The notes under the pieces are model-generated. The model was not told the DNA's origin. It made no database searches and worked only from the letters and a program-made list of their open reading frames with translations. A stretch of 64,000 nucleotides of DNA from Chrysomallon squamiferum. Taxonomy: Eukaryota > Mollusca > Gastropoda > Neomphalida > Peltospiridae. Made by a program: the position numbers and the translations under genes. Positions 1-11,739 of this stretch are shown piece after piece. The stretch spans positions 4,394,553-4,458,552 of the forward strand of contig CM022677.1 in the NCBI GenBank assembly GCA_012295275.1, given 5' to 3'. Numbering within the stretch: the first letter of the stretch is position 1; every line of letters starts with the position of its first letter.

Positions 1-64
1 TGTCCAGGAATATACCATTCTTTTATATACGTCTGAAAACAAGGTCTGAAAAAATAAAAAATAT
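1..64. repeat. Fragment of interspersed repeat family R1
   Basis: The first 60 bases (a TGTCCAGGAATATACCA start, then a doubled GGTCTGAAAA motif running into A-rich sequence) resemble the ends of two longer copies at about 41.86-41.92 kb and 55.53-55.58 kb. Only the A-rich end of the family is inside the window, so the rest of this copy lies to the left. Confidence 0.6.
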
Positions 65-610
65 TCTTTTGCCTTTTATTAAGTCTTGCAATTAGTGTCC
101 TATTTTATTCGCTGTTATTCTTCTTTTCTGGTCGTGCCCCTCCTGTATTAAAATATATTGTTAACATTTCTGTGAATGAAGCCGTCGTTACCGTCGTCTT
201 ATCTGTCACTGTTACTTGAGCAAGACTACCGCCACTACTGCTGACCTCCACTGTTACTTCAGCAAAACTACTGATCTGCCAGTTACTTCAGAAATACTAT
301 AACTATTATACCTGTTGTCACTAGTATTACTACTGCAACTACTATAACACACTACTTCTTCTATTATATTACTACTATTATTACTATTACTGCTACTGCT
401 GTTATGTCTACATATATTACACAGAATAATAATAATCAGTTTAAATATTATTGGAATACATTTCTAAATAACTATAATATTATCCCTTGTACTTCAGTTA
501 TTAATATTAAACTGTGGAGACAGCTGTAGATAGTAATGTTTAAGTTAGCTCTCTCTATTCAGAAAATAAATCTCATTTCAAAAGAAAAAAAGGAAAGCTT
601 TTCAATCTAA
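65..610. other. AT-rich non-coding stretch with degenerate TAC/TAT triplets
   Basis: No exon or element is recognisable. From about 230 to 425 the sequence is a degenerate run of ACT/TAC/TAT triplets, probably an old trinucleotide repeat. Confidence 0.5.
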
Positions 611-655
<45 letters not shown>

Positions 656-709
656 CAAACACACACATGCAGACATTCTATCTCTCTCTCACACACACAC
701 ACACACACA
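611..709. repeat. (CA)n microsatellite, two blocks
   Basis: A run of about 40 bp of CA is followed by a short spacer with TC and a second CA run of about 20 bp. Confidence 0.9.
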
Positions 710-959
710 GAAACATACAATACATAGATAACACAAACATAAAACACTTGCATGCAGTCAAAAACCTGACTTCACATCACTGACACCACATGACTTCTCA
801 CAAACACTACATTCTCTGACAACACTTGCATGCACACATAACATTTGTCAGAGGAGAGAGAAATAACATTCATTTACACATCACCTGCATTTTCATTACA
901 TTACATGCATACACATAGAGACAAAACATACGCATTTATATAAACCACAGAATTACATG

Positions 960-2015
960 AAAACACATAAAGAAACACATGATACATGATCAAATACAAC
1001 ACATACACAAACATGAAACAAATACACATGTACATAGAAACACATGACACATGATCAAATACAACACATACACAAAAACATGAAACAAATACACATGTAC
1101 ATAGAAACACATGACACATGATCAAATACAACACATACACAAACATGAAACAAATACACATGTACATAGAAACACATGACACATGATCAAATACAACACA
1201 TACACAAACATGAAACAAATACACATGTACATAGAAACACATGACACATGATCAAATACAACACATACACAAAAACATGAAACAAATACATACACATGTA
1301 CATAGAAACACATGACACATGATCAAATACAACACATACACAAACATGAAACAAATACACATGTACATAGAAACACATGACACATGATCAAATACAACAC
1401 ATACACAGATAAACATGAAACAAATACACATGTACATAGAAACACATGACACATGATCAAATACAACACATACACAAAAACATGAAAACAAATACACATG
1501 TACATAGAAACACATGACACATGATCAAATACAACACATACACAAAAACATGAAACAAATACACATGTACATAGAAACACATGACACATGATCAAATACA
1601 ACACATACACAAACATGAAACATGACAAATGAAAAAAAACAACATGTACAAACATAGAAACACAAATGACATGACATCACAAACACAACACATACACAAA
1701 CATGAAACATGAAAAAATACACATGTACATAGAAACACATGACATGATCAAATACAACACATACACAAACATGAAACAAAATTAAAAAATGATACATAGA
1801 AACACATGACACATGATCAAATACAACACATACACAAACATGAAACAAATACACATGTACATAGAAACACATGACACATGATCAAATACAACACATACAC
1901 AAACATGAAACAAATACACATGTACATAGAAACACACACAACATGATCAAATACAACACATACACAAACAACATGAAACAATTTACATGTGACATAGAAA
2001 CACATGACACATGAT
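960..2015. repeat. 65-bp minisatellite, about 16 copies
   Basis: The unit begins near ACATGTACATAGAAACACAT and contains ATGATCAAATACAACACA. Period is close to 65 bp with small indels in the A runs; copies between 1620 and 1800 are the most diverged. The array is A/C-rich on this strand. Open frames across it on the minus strand are a by-product of a unit lacking stops and are not genes. Confidence 0.93.
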
Positions 2016-2151
2016 ACAAAACATGAACAACTGTATTGCCTTATATGATGAATACTGCAACAACTGTATTTCTTCCTTATATATGAATAATAGTTTAATA
2101 AATTTTTATATTAAAATAAAGAGAGCAGAATGAAATGTTAATTTAAATAGC

Positions 2152-2154
<3 letters not shown>

Positions 2155-2198
<44 letters not shown>

Positions 2199-2233
2199 TA
2201 CGCACACACACACCCACACACACACACACACCC
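2155..2233. repeat. (CA)n microsatellite
   Basis: About 80 bp of nearly pure CA repeats with a few interruptions. Confidence 0.9.
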
Positions 2234-2451
2234 TGGTGTTTATGTTGATTCATTTTGTTCTGAATTTCATTTTGAATTTTTATTTTTTACATTATCAGAT
2301 ATAAGTTCATTTAAACAAGAATTAAGTACAGAGATGATGAAATAACATTTTACATGCTACAAACACAAACATACACCTCTAGACCCACAAACACTTAAAC
2401 AACAACACATATATTACCATGTTCTCTTTCTGCAGATTTTCTGCTTCCAGC

Positions 2452-3112
2452 CTGAACAGTGACAGTGAGATACACAAACTCTGCTTTCTTCCAGTCTGAA
2501 CAGTGACAGTGAGATACACAAACTCTGCTTTCTTCCAGCCTGAACAGTGACAGTGAGATACACAAACTCTGCTTTCTTCCAGTCTGAACAGTGACAGTGA
2601 GATACACAAACTGTGCTTTCTTCCAGTCTGAACAGTGACAGTGAGATACACAAACTCTGCTTTCTTCCAGTCTGAACAGTGACAGTGAGATACACAAACT
2701 CTGCTTTCTTCCAGTCTGAACAGTGACAGTGAGATACACAAACTCTGCTTTCTTCCAGTCTGAACAGTGACAGTGAGATACACAAACTCTGCTTTCTTCC
2801 AGTCTGAACAGTGACAGTGAGATACACAAACTGTGCTTTCTTCCAGTCTGAACAGTGACAGTGAGATACACAAACTCTGCTTTCTTCCAGTCTGAACAGT
2901 GACAGTGAGATACACAAACTCTGCTTTCTTCCAGTCTGAACAGTGACAGTGAGATACACAAACTCTGCTTTCTTCCAGTCTGAACAGTGACAGTGAGATA
3001 CACAAACTCTGCTTTCTTCCAGTCTGAACAGTGACAGTGAGATACACAAACTCTGCTTTCTTCCAGTCTGAACAGTGACAGTGAGATACACAAACTCTGC
3101 TTTCTTCCAGCT
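2452..3112. repeat. 44-bp minisatellite, about 15 nearly identical copies
   Basis: Unit starts CTGAACAGTGACAGTGAGAT and ends TTTCTTCCAGT; spacing measured from successive unit starts is 44 bp. Copies differ by a few substitutions (CTCTGC versus CTGTGC; CAGTC versus CAGCC). Because 44 is not a multiple of three and the unit has no stop in any minus-strand frame, three overlapping open frames of more than 220 codons arise; I regard all of them as artefacts. Confidence 0.95.
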
Positions 3113-3245
3113 TGTGACAGGGAAGCCCTGTAAGAAAATAATGTTTAGAGATTGAATTTTAATTTAAAAAACAAAACAATAAAAATCTTATTAAGAAGAA
3201 TAAATAAACCTAACTGGAAAGAATTAGGTATAAATAAATAGAAAT

Positions 3246-3248
3246 GAA

Positions 3249-3305
<57 letters not shown>

Positions 3306-3832
3306 TGATTAAAACACAACATAAAATCATTTTGAAGTATAGAAAAATAAATGAATTAAGATATACAAAAAGTAATAATAGTGATTACATTTAAGTAGAA
3401 AAATTATATGTAAGCAAAAATGTTTTTTAGATGTTATGGAAAGGTATAGTACTAAAGAAAATAAAAAGATAAAAAGAGTTAATTTAAGTAAGTATATAAT
3501 TAAAAAAATAATTATAAAAGTGATAACAAACAAACAAAATAAAGTAGATGTTAAATTAATAGAAAAATGTTAAAAAAAGAAAATAAATAAACAAAAATAA
3601 ATCTTTCTACACGTGTGTGTATGTGTGTGTCCCCCATATATTTATAATATCTCATGGTAACCTTTATCATATGTCTGTAACGTATATGCATTTATATTAT
3701 TTGTGTGTGTGTGTATGGATAATAAAAATATATGGATAATATATGGATAATAAAAAGATGTGGGTTTTTTTAAATTCTAAATGTATATAACACTGTATAT
3801 AATGACAGAGATAATGAGAGAGGAAACTAAAC

Positions 3833-3899
<67 letters not shown>

Positions 3900-4121
3900 A
3901 TTACTTGCTTACCAGAAAGGTGGCTTCAAATGCACCTTCTCATGATTAGTGAAGAATTTAACTGAACCTGTCTGTGGATGAGATAAAACATAATTCAGTG
4001 GATGCAATGTTAGTATAGATCTTAACAACTATCATATATGACTTCTGCACCTGCACACACACACACACACACACAAATAAAAATACACACAAAAAAAGAT
4101 TGATATACAGATAGACAGACT

Positions 4122-4200
<79 letters not shown>
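3246..4200. repeat. Simple-repeat stretch: (AAT)n, (ATT)n, (CA)n, (GA)n
   Basis: (AAT)n at 3247-3303, (ATT)n at 3833-3897, (CA)n at 4047-4075 and a 75-bp (GA)n run at 4126-4199 lie in otherwise AT-rich DNA without recognisable exons. Confidence 0.9.
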
Positions 4201-4206
<6 letters not shown>

Positions 4207-4489
4207 GGCCATGAATGTTTTTTCCTCTGGATTCTCAGCACATAGTAATCTGTATGTAAATCAACAAAAATAAATGTGTTACTTATTATTGTCCTTTTGT
4301 TTTAATAAAATATCTATTTTAGTTTCTGATTCTGATTTCTAATCATGATAATAATTTATATCCAGTTTCTTAATATGCTATATTAATATAATAGCTATTT
4401 TAATATTTGAAATAAATTTGTTTAGTAATATAAACAGTTTAGAAAATATTTTACTAATAAAATTACAGTATAAACAGGTAAACACTGTC

Positions 4490-6895
4490 TGCCTCTGTAG
4501 TTACTGTCTCAGAGATGTCACTGCTTTACAGGTTTGTCTCTGTAGTTACTGTCTCAGAGATGTCACTGCTTGTACAGGTTTGTCTCTGTAGTTACTGTCT
4601 CAGAGATGTCATTGCTTGTACAGGTTTGTCTCTGTAGTTACTGTCTCAGAGATGTCATTGCTTGTACAGGTTTGTCTCTGTAGTTACTGTCTCAGAGATG
4701 TCACTGCTTTACAGGTTTGTCTCTGTAGTTACTGTCTCAGAGATGTCACTGCTTGTACAGGTTTGTCTCTGTAGTTACTGTCTCAGAGATGTCACTGCTT
4801 GTACAGGTTTGTCTCTGTAGTTACTGTCTCAGAGATGTCACTGCTTGTACAGGTTTGTCTCTGTAGTTACTGTCTCAGAGATGTCACTGCTTTACAGGTT
4901 TGTCTCTGTAGTTACTGTCTCAGAGATGTCACTGCTTGTACAGGTTTGTCTCTGTAGTTACTGTCTCAGAGATGTCACTGCTTGTACAGGTTTGTCTCTG
5001 TAGTTACTGTCTCAGAGATGTCACTGCTTTACAGGTTTGTCTCTGTAGTTACTGTCTCAGAGATGTCACTGCTTTACAGGTTTGTCTCTGTAGTTACTGT
5101 CTCAGAGATGTCACTGCTTGTACAGGTTTGTCTCTGTAGTTACTGTCTCAGAGATGTCACTGCTTTACAGGTTTGTCTCTGTAGTTACTGTCTCAGAGAT
5201 GTCACTGTCTTTGTCTCTGAGATGTCTCAGAGATGTCACTGCTTGTACAGGTTTGTCTCTGTAGTTACTGTCTCAGAGATGTCACTGCTTTACAGGTTTG
5301 TCTCTGTAGTTACTCAGAGATGTCACTGCTTGTACAGGTTTGTCTCTGTAGTTACTGTCTCAGAGATGTCACTGCTTGTACAGGTTTGTCTCTGTAGTTA
5401 CTGTCTCAGAGATGTCACTGCTTGTACAGGTTTGTCTCTGTAGTTACTGTCTCAGAGATGTCACTGCTTTACAGGTTTGTCTCTGTAGTTACTGTCTCAG
5501 AGATGTCACTGCTTGTACAGGTTTGTCTCTGTAGTTACTGTCTCAGAGATGTCACTGCTTGTACAGGTTTGTCTCTGTAGTTACTGTCTCAGAGATGTCA
5601 CTGCTTTACAGGTTTGTCTTGTAGTTACTGTCTCAGAGATGTCAGGTTTTTGTCTCTGTAGTTACTGTCTCATATATGTCACTGCTTGTCTCAGAGATGT
5701 CACTGCTTGTACAGGTTTGTCTCTGTAGTTACTGTCTCAGAGATGTCACTGCTTGTACAGGTTTGTCTCTGTAGTTACTGTCTCAGAGATGTCACTGCTT
5801 GTACAGGTTTGTCTCTGTAGTTACTGTCTCAGAGATGTCACTGCTTGTACAGGTTTGTCTCTGTAGTTACTGTCTCAGAGATGTCACTGCTTGTACAGGT
5901 TTGTCTCTGTAGTTACTGTCTCAGAGATGTCACTGCTTTTACAGGTTTGTCTCTGTAGTTACTGTCTCAGAGATGTCACTGCTTGTACAGGTTTGTCTCT
6001 GTAGTTACTGTCTCAGAGATGTCACTGCTTTACAGGTTTGTCTCTGTAGTTACTGTCTCAGAGATGTCACTGCTTTACAGGTTTGTCTCTGTAGTTACTG
6101 TCTCAGAGATGTCACTGCTTGTACAGGTTTGTCTCTGTAGCTACTGTCTCAGAGATGTCACTGCTTTACAGGTTTGTCTCTGTAGTTACTGTCTCAGAGA
6201 TGTCACTGCTTGTACAGGTTTGTCTCTGTAGTTACTGTCTCAGAGATGTCACTGCTTGTACAGGTTTGTCTCTGTAGTTACTGTCTCAGAGATGTCACTG
6301 CTTTACAGGTTTGTCTCTGTAGTTACTGTCTCAGAGATGTCACTGCTTGTACAGGTTTGTCTCTGTAGTTACTGTCTCAGAGATGTCACTGCTTGTACAG
6401 GTTTGTCTCTGTAGTTACTGTCTCAGAGATGTCACTGCTTTACAGGTTTGTCTCTGTAGTTACTGTCTCATAGATTTGTTGTACAGGTTTGTCTCTGTAG
6501 TTACTGTCTCATAGATGTCACTGCTTGTACAGGTTTGTCTCTGTAGTTACTGTCTCAGAGATGTCACTGCTTGTACAGGTTTGTCTCTGTAGTTACTGTC
6601 TCAGAGATGTCACTGCTTGTACAGGTTTGTCTCTGTAGTTACTGTCTCAGAGATGTCACTGCTTGTACAGGTTTGTCTCTGTAGTTACTGTCTCAGAGAT
6701 GTCACTGCTTTACAGGTTTGTCTCTGTAGTTACTGTCTCAGAGATGTCACTGCTTGTACAGGTTTGTCTCTGTAGTTACTGTCTCAGAGATGTCACTGCT
6801 TGTACAGGTTTGTCTCTGTAGTTACTGTCTCAGAGATGTCACTGCTTGTACAGGTTTGTCTCTGTATTTGCTGTCTCAGAGATTGTATCAGTTTG
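4490..6895. repeat. 46/44-bp minisatellite, roughly 50 copies
   Basis: Unit: GTTTGTCTCTGTAGTTACTG, then TCTCAGAGATGTCACTGCTT, then GTACAG (46 bp) or TACAG after one T fewer (44 bp). Long and short units are interspersed, at the start in the order short-long-long-long twice. A few copies carry internal deletions (near 5205, 5310, 5640, 6470). The right edge decays from about 6860. The plus-strand open frames inside it are repeat artefacts. Confidence 0.95.
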
Positions 6896-7149
6896 TAGAT
6901 TGCTTGTATCAGTTTGTAGCTAGTCCATTCAGGCCATTCTTCAGCTCAAAAAGTAAATATTATTTTGGTGTTGACAGTTAAGAAAAGAACAGCATTCACT
7001 TATACAATTATAATGTCAATATCATTTTGACATACTTAGAGATCTTTTTTAAAACAACAACTTAATTATTATTTACTCTCTCTCTCTCTCTCATATATAG
7101 TTCTTGAAGAGTTGTCATGGTTACAAATTCTGATAACGCGTGTTGTCCA

Positions 7150-7405
7150 TTATCTAGTCCTATTACCAGTCTGAGTAGCAGCTCCACATGTTGCAGAACA
7201 GACACCATAAACAGACGAGCTCCATGCTCCCCAGGCTGGACAGGGATTTTGTGCTGAACACGATTTAGTTTTTGTTTCAGTTTGAGGTGATTTGTCTCCA
7301 CACCAATTACCACCTTGCACATCATTCTCACAAATTCTTTTTTCTCTTTTGTCAGAGCCACAGGTTACTGAGCATGCTGTAACTGCACTGAATGCTGACC
7401 ATGAA
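7150..7405 (-). pseudogene. Thrombospondin type 1 repeat exon, decayed (second TSP1 exon)
   Basis: Read on the minus strand, the segment contains a nearly complete TSP1 repeat: WGSWSAFSAVTACSVTCG, then RICEN, WCGD and CSAQNPC, followed by the start of a second one, WGAWSSSVYGVCSATCG. TSP1 repeats are extracellular modules of about 55 residues with a Trp-rich strand and three disulfides; the WxxW, CSxTCG and spaced Cys pattern is intact. The frame then meets a stop after GNRTR. At the expected acceptor the AG dinucleotide is missing (TTTTG precedes the WGSW codons). The upstream exon at 8040-8190 ends in the phase this exon would need. I see it as part of a multi-TSP1 extracellular protein that is no longer functional; a live gene with an unusual splice site is the alternative. 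Confidence 0.72.
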
Positions 7406-7429
7406 CCCCAAAACAAAATATAAATCATT

Positions 7430-9110
7430 TTTACTCATATACGAGGAACTTACAAACATAAAAACAGTTATAGTGATTTTTTTATGTGAAGAACCCAGAT
7501 CTTTTATTATCTTAATTAAATAACAAATATATGTTCAGACTGTACAAGATATTCCAAGATATATTAATATCTTAATCAAAGAACAGTTATAACAAATGTT
7601 TTAATGAAACGTTAAAAGAAAATCAAGTAAATAACACTTTGATTTTATAAAAGAAAACATTTTTTTTTATAAATGGAATATATGTATCACTTTAGAAATG
7701 TGCTGCTTAATGCTTTACTATTGTGATTATCAACAAACCTAATGTAATTCATTAGCCTTAAAGTTTCACCAAATCATCAACAACTGAAACAGCCATATTT
7801 CTTTTTTAGTGAAATAAATATTTTGTTATTTAAATCATTTTTCACTTTTGTAGGCAGAAAAGTAATTTTATTCCTCAGATTACTTAATGACAATACCTTT
7901 ACTCACAATGTAGAGATTGTTATTTATTGTTATCTTAGAATAGATGCATAAATGCATCACAGGAAACAACATGCCCACCTGTCTGTATATAATTTGTTTA
8001 AAAGAAAATTACAGTATCAGTATAATTAGTGCTTGTTACCTGGACATAAGACATTTGTTTCACATGCTTCTTGAAGATTCCTCTTCGTATCTGTGCATGT
8101 TCATATCTCAAATCTTGTTCCAGTGCCTCTACCACGTTTCACTACAACTACCCAGTCTCTGAAGTGACCATGCAGACCAGGCACCATCAACTTTAAGCGT
8201 GAAATTAAAGAATAAATAAATTAATATATAAATATATAAATAAATATATTAAAAATGAGAATTAAATAGTCTTTAATTGCACTTGAAATCTAGTACTGAG
8301 ATGATTTTCTTTTATGTAGAAGTTGAATAACACTTTAACTTGCCTGCACAAAGCTTAGTGAGTGTTTCAATTGTTCTGCCAGTACAGAATAGTCTGCTGC
8401 TGTCAATACATGAGTTGCTGAGGATCCAATTCTAAGATATATTAATATCTTTAAGACAGGTTATTGATCAGCTATGCAAAATTATCTCTGAATTAATGTT
8501 ATACTGATCATGTTATAAGGCAGATAAAAATTATTTATACCTCAAAGTATTTAACAAATATAAATTGTTTGACAAGATAAATATATGTAATTATTTAAAA
8601 TCATATTACAAAAATTATTTTTAAAATCTCTAATAATGCTTGCAGGAGGCACTGGATTGGAAAATGGATGAAAAACAAATAAAAAATAAATAAATAAATG
8701 CATAGCTTAATTTATGTGTTTGTGTGTGTATGTGTGTTTTTGTATGCAAATGTGTACACCAACACACACACACACCAATGTAAACACACATCATGGATTC
8801 ATATATATTTTATTTATACTCATCAATATTCAGTCCATTCTCAGCAGCTTACCTCTATCACACAGTGTGTGAGTGAATGCGTGCATGTGTATGTATGTGT
8901 ATGCACAGATAGATAGATAGATCAGATAGATCCTGAAGTCACTATCAGTAATTGCAATATATCATCACTAGATAAGTTTCTATATTTTTCAGTCAGTAAA
9001 CAAAAACAATGTTACTTTTTTTAATATTTAATTACCAGTTTAATCTTAAAAGGCCCTAGTGCTTGTACAAACTTCAGTTTATCAGTAGCTCCATCCATAT
9101 GCAGGACAGA
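7430..9110. other. AT-rich intronic or intergenic DNA around the TSP1 exon relics
   Basis: Apart from the exon at 8040-8190, this stretch shows only short TG/CA tracts (8705-8780, 8880-8910) and a GATA run near 8908. No other exon is supported. Confidence 0.5.
8040..8190 (-). pseudogene. Thrombospondin type 1 repeat exon, frameshifted (first TSP1 exon)
   Basis: After an AAAG acceptor the minus strand reads DGAWSAWS, then GSCSET. One base appears to be missing at the CSETCG motif, after which the next frame continues GRGTGTRFEI, a TGA stop, and TCTDTKRNLQEACETNVLCP up to a GTAACA donor. Together this is one TSP1 repeat (WxxW, CSxTCGxG, R-R-C strand, final Cys) with one frameshift and one stop. 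Its end phase (1) fits the next exon downstream at about 7400. The combination of two lesions here and the lost acceptor in the next exon makes a pseudogene likely. The duplicated copy of this locus at 61.5-62.0 kb has lost this exon altogether. Confidence 0.7.
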
Positions 9111-9339
9111 CAGTCGGTGTGTGGGTGACTAGGATAAAAACGGGTGAGCTTAGGGTCCCAGACAGAAAAGGTGAGTTGAACACATGCCCTCCCACCCTAC
9201 CCCGGAAGCACGGGCTGTCTGCCAGGGGAAAGTGTTCTCACCTATTTTTATCTATCTGCCCCCTGCCCTAGTCCCCGGCATTTTTCGAGATTCCATTTAT
9301 CCCATACAGATAATTAGCGTACGTAAGCTTAGTGAGTAC

Positions 9340-9670
9340 ATCTCATGTAAGGCTAAAGACGCGAGCACATAGCACTAAAGGGAGATAACTCTAATCAGTA
9401 TAATTTTTACTTTATTTAGTGAGTACCTCTCACATAAGGGAGATAACTTTAATCAATATAACTTTTACTTTGCTTAGTGAGTACATCTCATGTAAGGGAC
9501 ACAATTCTAATCTATGTTTGTGAACACATATCACTAAAGGGAGATAACGCTAATCAATATAATTTTTACTATGCTTAGTGAATGCATCTCAAGTAAGGGA
9601 TTTAACTTTAATCTATGTTTGTGAACACATATCACTAAAGGGAGATAACACTAATCGATATAATTTTTAC
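9340..9670. repeat. Degenerate 101-bp tandem repeat with GGGAGATAAC motif
   Basis: The motif CTAAAGGGAGATAAC recurs at about 9381, 9439, 9540 and 9641, giving spacings of 58, 101 and 101 bp, each followed by CTAATCAxTATAATTTTTAC and a GCTTAGTGA segment. The duplicated block at 62.04-62.12 kb keeps only one unit. The motif also occurs elsewhere in the window as a single copy (53.77 kb). Confidence 0.75.
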
Positions 9671-10274
9671 TTGGCAGAGTAAACTCCTCCCACTTCTGGT
9701 GACACATCACGGGGTATGTCATATTATATATAAAGAAAGTGATTTTTACACAACCTTTCATAGATGAATTTGATAAATAAAGTACTGCTGTGGAACCTCC
9801 AAAAACGCTGAGATTCAATCCCACTATCTCACACACATGAACCTGCTGACAAGAAACTTTAAAGTTTCAGCTTGGTTCTGTACTTCACAAGCTGTGAGAG
9901 TGCAGGGCAGACAGCCAGCGTGTGGGGGACTAGGGCAGGGGGGGGCGTTTTTATTTCTTAAACTATTATTTTTATTATTCTGCTATTACAATCTTCTACT
10001 GTGTGAATAATTTTTTTATTAGAATTATTTTTTCTTAACTTTGCTGAATAATTAAACAGCATTTCTTTAGCACTTAACTAAACAAATTAAATGAAACAGA
10101 AATCTAAATTAGAAAATATAATTATTTTTTTTATTATTTTCTTTTTTCAAAATTTGTTTTGTTTTTGTTAATGCTGTTAGCCATTATCATCCTTATATTC
10201 ATTCCTGTTAATGGACAACAGAGTTATTTCTCTTAGACTACTTTGTCTATGAAATTGACTAATTATTATTATTA

Positions 10275-10321
<47 letters not shown>

Positions 10322-10900
10322 TCTCTCTTTGTTTGTGTGTTCTTAGTTTATTTCATATATTTAAAATGTTTCTTTACTAAAAATTAATGCTATTCAGAAT
10401 AAAAATAAGAATTTAAATTTATTAATTTATAGATTCCGTTTTGATACATGAAAATTTGTATATTTCATTTATTATGATTAGAGAAAGAGAGATTTGGCTT
10501 TCATTACAACTGTAAGATTGTATGTTTTCATAAAAATTTCATTTCACAGCAAAAATGTAGTATAAAAATTTCAAATACATGTAAATACTGTTTTTCAGCC
10601 TTTTCATACTGATACATTATTTAAATTTCACAAATATAATGATTTCTAGAGCATGACATCAATTCAGGTGTTCAAAAGTTTAATTAAGTTTGTGTGTGTG
10701 TGCGTGCGTATGTGCGTTTCATCTATCTTTCAGTTTTGTTTGTTTTTATTTTTGTTGTTGATATTATTGCTAACATTGTTATTATTGTTATTGTAGTACA
10801 TAATTATACTATTTTTATTATTGTTGTTATTGCTAATAGTGGTGTTATAGCTGTCGCTTTTGCTGCTGGTTAATGTTGCTTTAGGTAGAATTGATAAGTT
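9670..10900. other. Non-coding, includes (AGT)n at 10,277-10,321
   Basis: AT-rich sequence shared with 62.1-63.28 kb. It contains an AGT trinucleotide run of about 45 bp and a short (GT)n near 10,690. No exons seen. Confidence 0.6.
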
Positions 10901-10904
10901 TGTG

Positions 10905-11578
10905 TGGAGAGAAGAAAGCGAGTTACAGAGAGAGTTAGAGAGAAAAAGACAGAGACAGAGAAAAACACATGGAGAGAGATACAGTCAGAGACAGACAGCT
11001 AGACAGAGAGAAAGAGAGACAGAGACACAGTTAGTGTCAGAGAGACAGAGAGAAAGAATGAGTCAGAGAGACATAGACAGAGAGACACACAGAGATACAG
11101 AGACAGACAGACAGAGAGACAGAGAGAAAGAGAGACAAAGACAGAGAGGAAGAGGGACAGAGAGACAGAGACACAGATAGAGTGTCAGACAGACAGAGAG
11201 AAAGAGTGAGACAGAGAGAAAAAGAGAGAGAAAGAGAGTCAGAGAGACAGAGAGGAAGAGGGACAGAGATAGAGGGAGAAAGAGACAGAGAGAAAAAGAG
11301 ACAGGGACATAGCAATACAGAGAGATAGAGACAGGGAGAGAGTCAGACAGAGAGACAGAAATACTGAGAGAGTCAGAGAAAGAAAGATATAGCACAGAGA
11401 AAAAGAGAGATTCAGAGAGAGACAGAGACAGAGGGAGAAAGACAGAAACAAATATACATAGACAGAGAGATATAGAGAGAGACCAAGAAAGAAAGAGAGA
11501 GACAGAAACAGAGACAAAGAGAGAAAAGAGAGAGACAGAGATAGACAGAGAAAGAGAGACAGTGATAGAGAGAGAGTC

Positions 11579-11609
<31 letters not shown>

Positions 11610-11615
11610 AAGAGA
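10905..11615. repeat. Polypurine GA/GACAGA-rich tract of about 700 bp
   Basis: Nearly pure purine on the plus strand, built from AGAGACAG, AGAGAAAG and related words with no fixed long period. A homologous tract of about 600 bp lies at 63,290-63,895. The long open frames on either strand (Arg/Glu-rich on plus, Leu/Ser-rich on minus) come from the base composition and are not genes. Confidence 0.9.
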
Positions 11616-11739
11616 CTAACCATTTAACAAATACTAACTCTTACTAACATCCCCTACGTGTACTGAACCTCACCGTGGTGTAGGGTGGCAACATTTCCAA
11701 AGGGAATGGCTAATTAGTACATTAATATAATAACATTTA

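Larger units (their letters stand above)
7141..11640. repeat. Left copy of a proximal segmental duplication (matches 61.53-63.95 kb)
   Basis: Collinear similarity links 7141-7205, 7670-8015, 8985-9110, 9340-9390 and 9650-11640 with 61,530-61,590, 61,605-61,935, 61,930-62,040, 62,040-62,100 and 62,095-63,950. Shared landmarks include the GAACCTGCTGACAAGAAAC and GGACTAGGGCAGGGGGG stretches and the polypurine tract. The left copy is longer; the right copy lacks the first TSP1 exon and 8.02-8.98 kb. Divergence looks like 10-15 per cent by eye plus many indels. Confidence 0.85.

Noticed and set aside
901-2005. Many overlapping minus-strand open frames rich in Cys, Val and Phe
   Set aside because: They come from the 65-bp minisatellite, whose unit lacks stops; no splice or start evidence and no domain.
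4936-6981. Plus-strand frames repeating MYRFVSVVTVSEMSLL
   Set aside because: Translation of the 46/44-bp array; frames change with every length variant, so no protein is maintained.
10860-11623. Arg/Glu-rich plus-strand and Leu/Ser-rich minus-strand frames
   Set aside because: Product of the polypurine tract; the same holds for 63,129-63,896.
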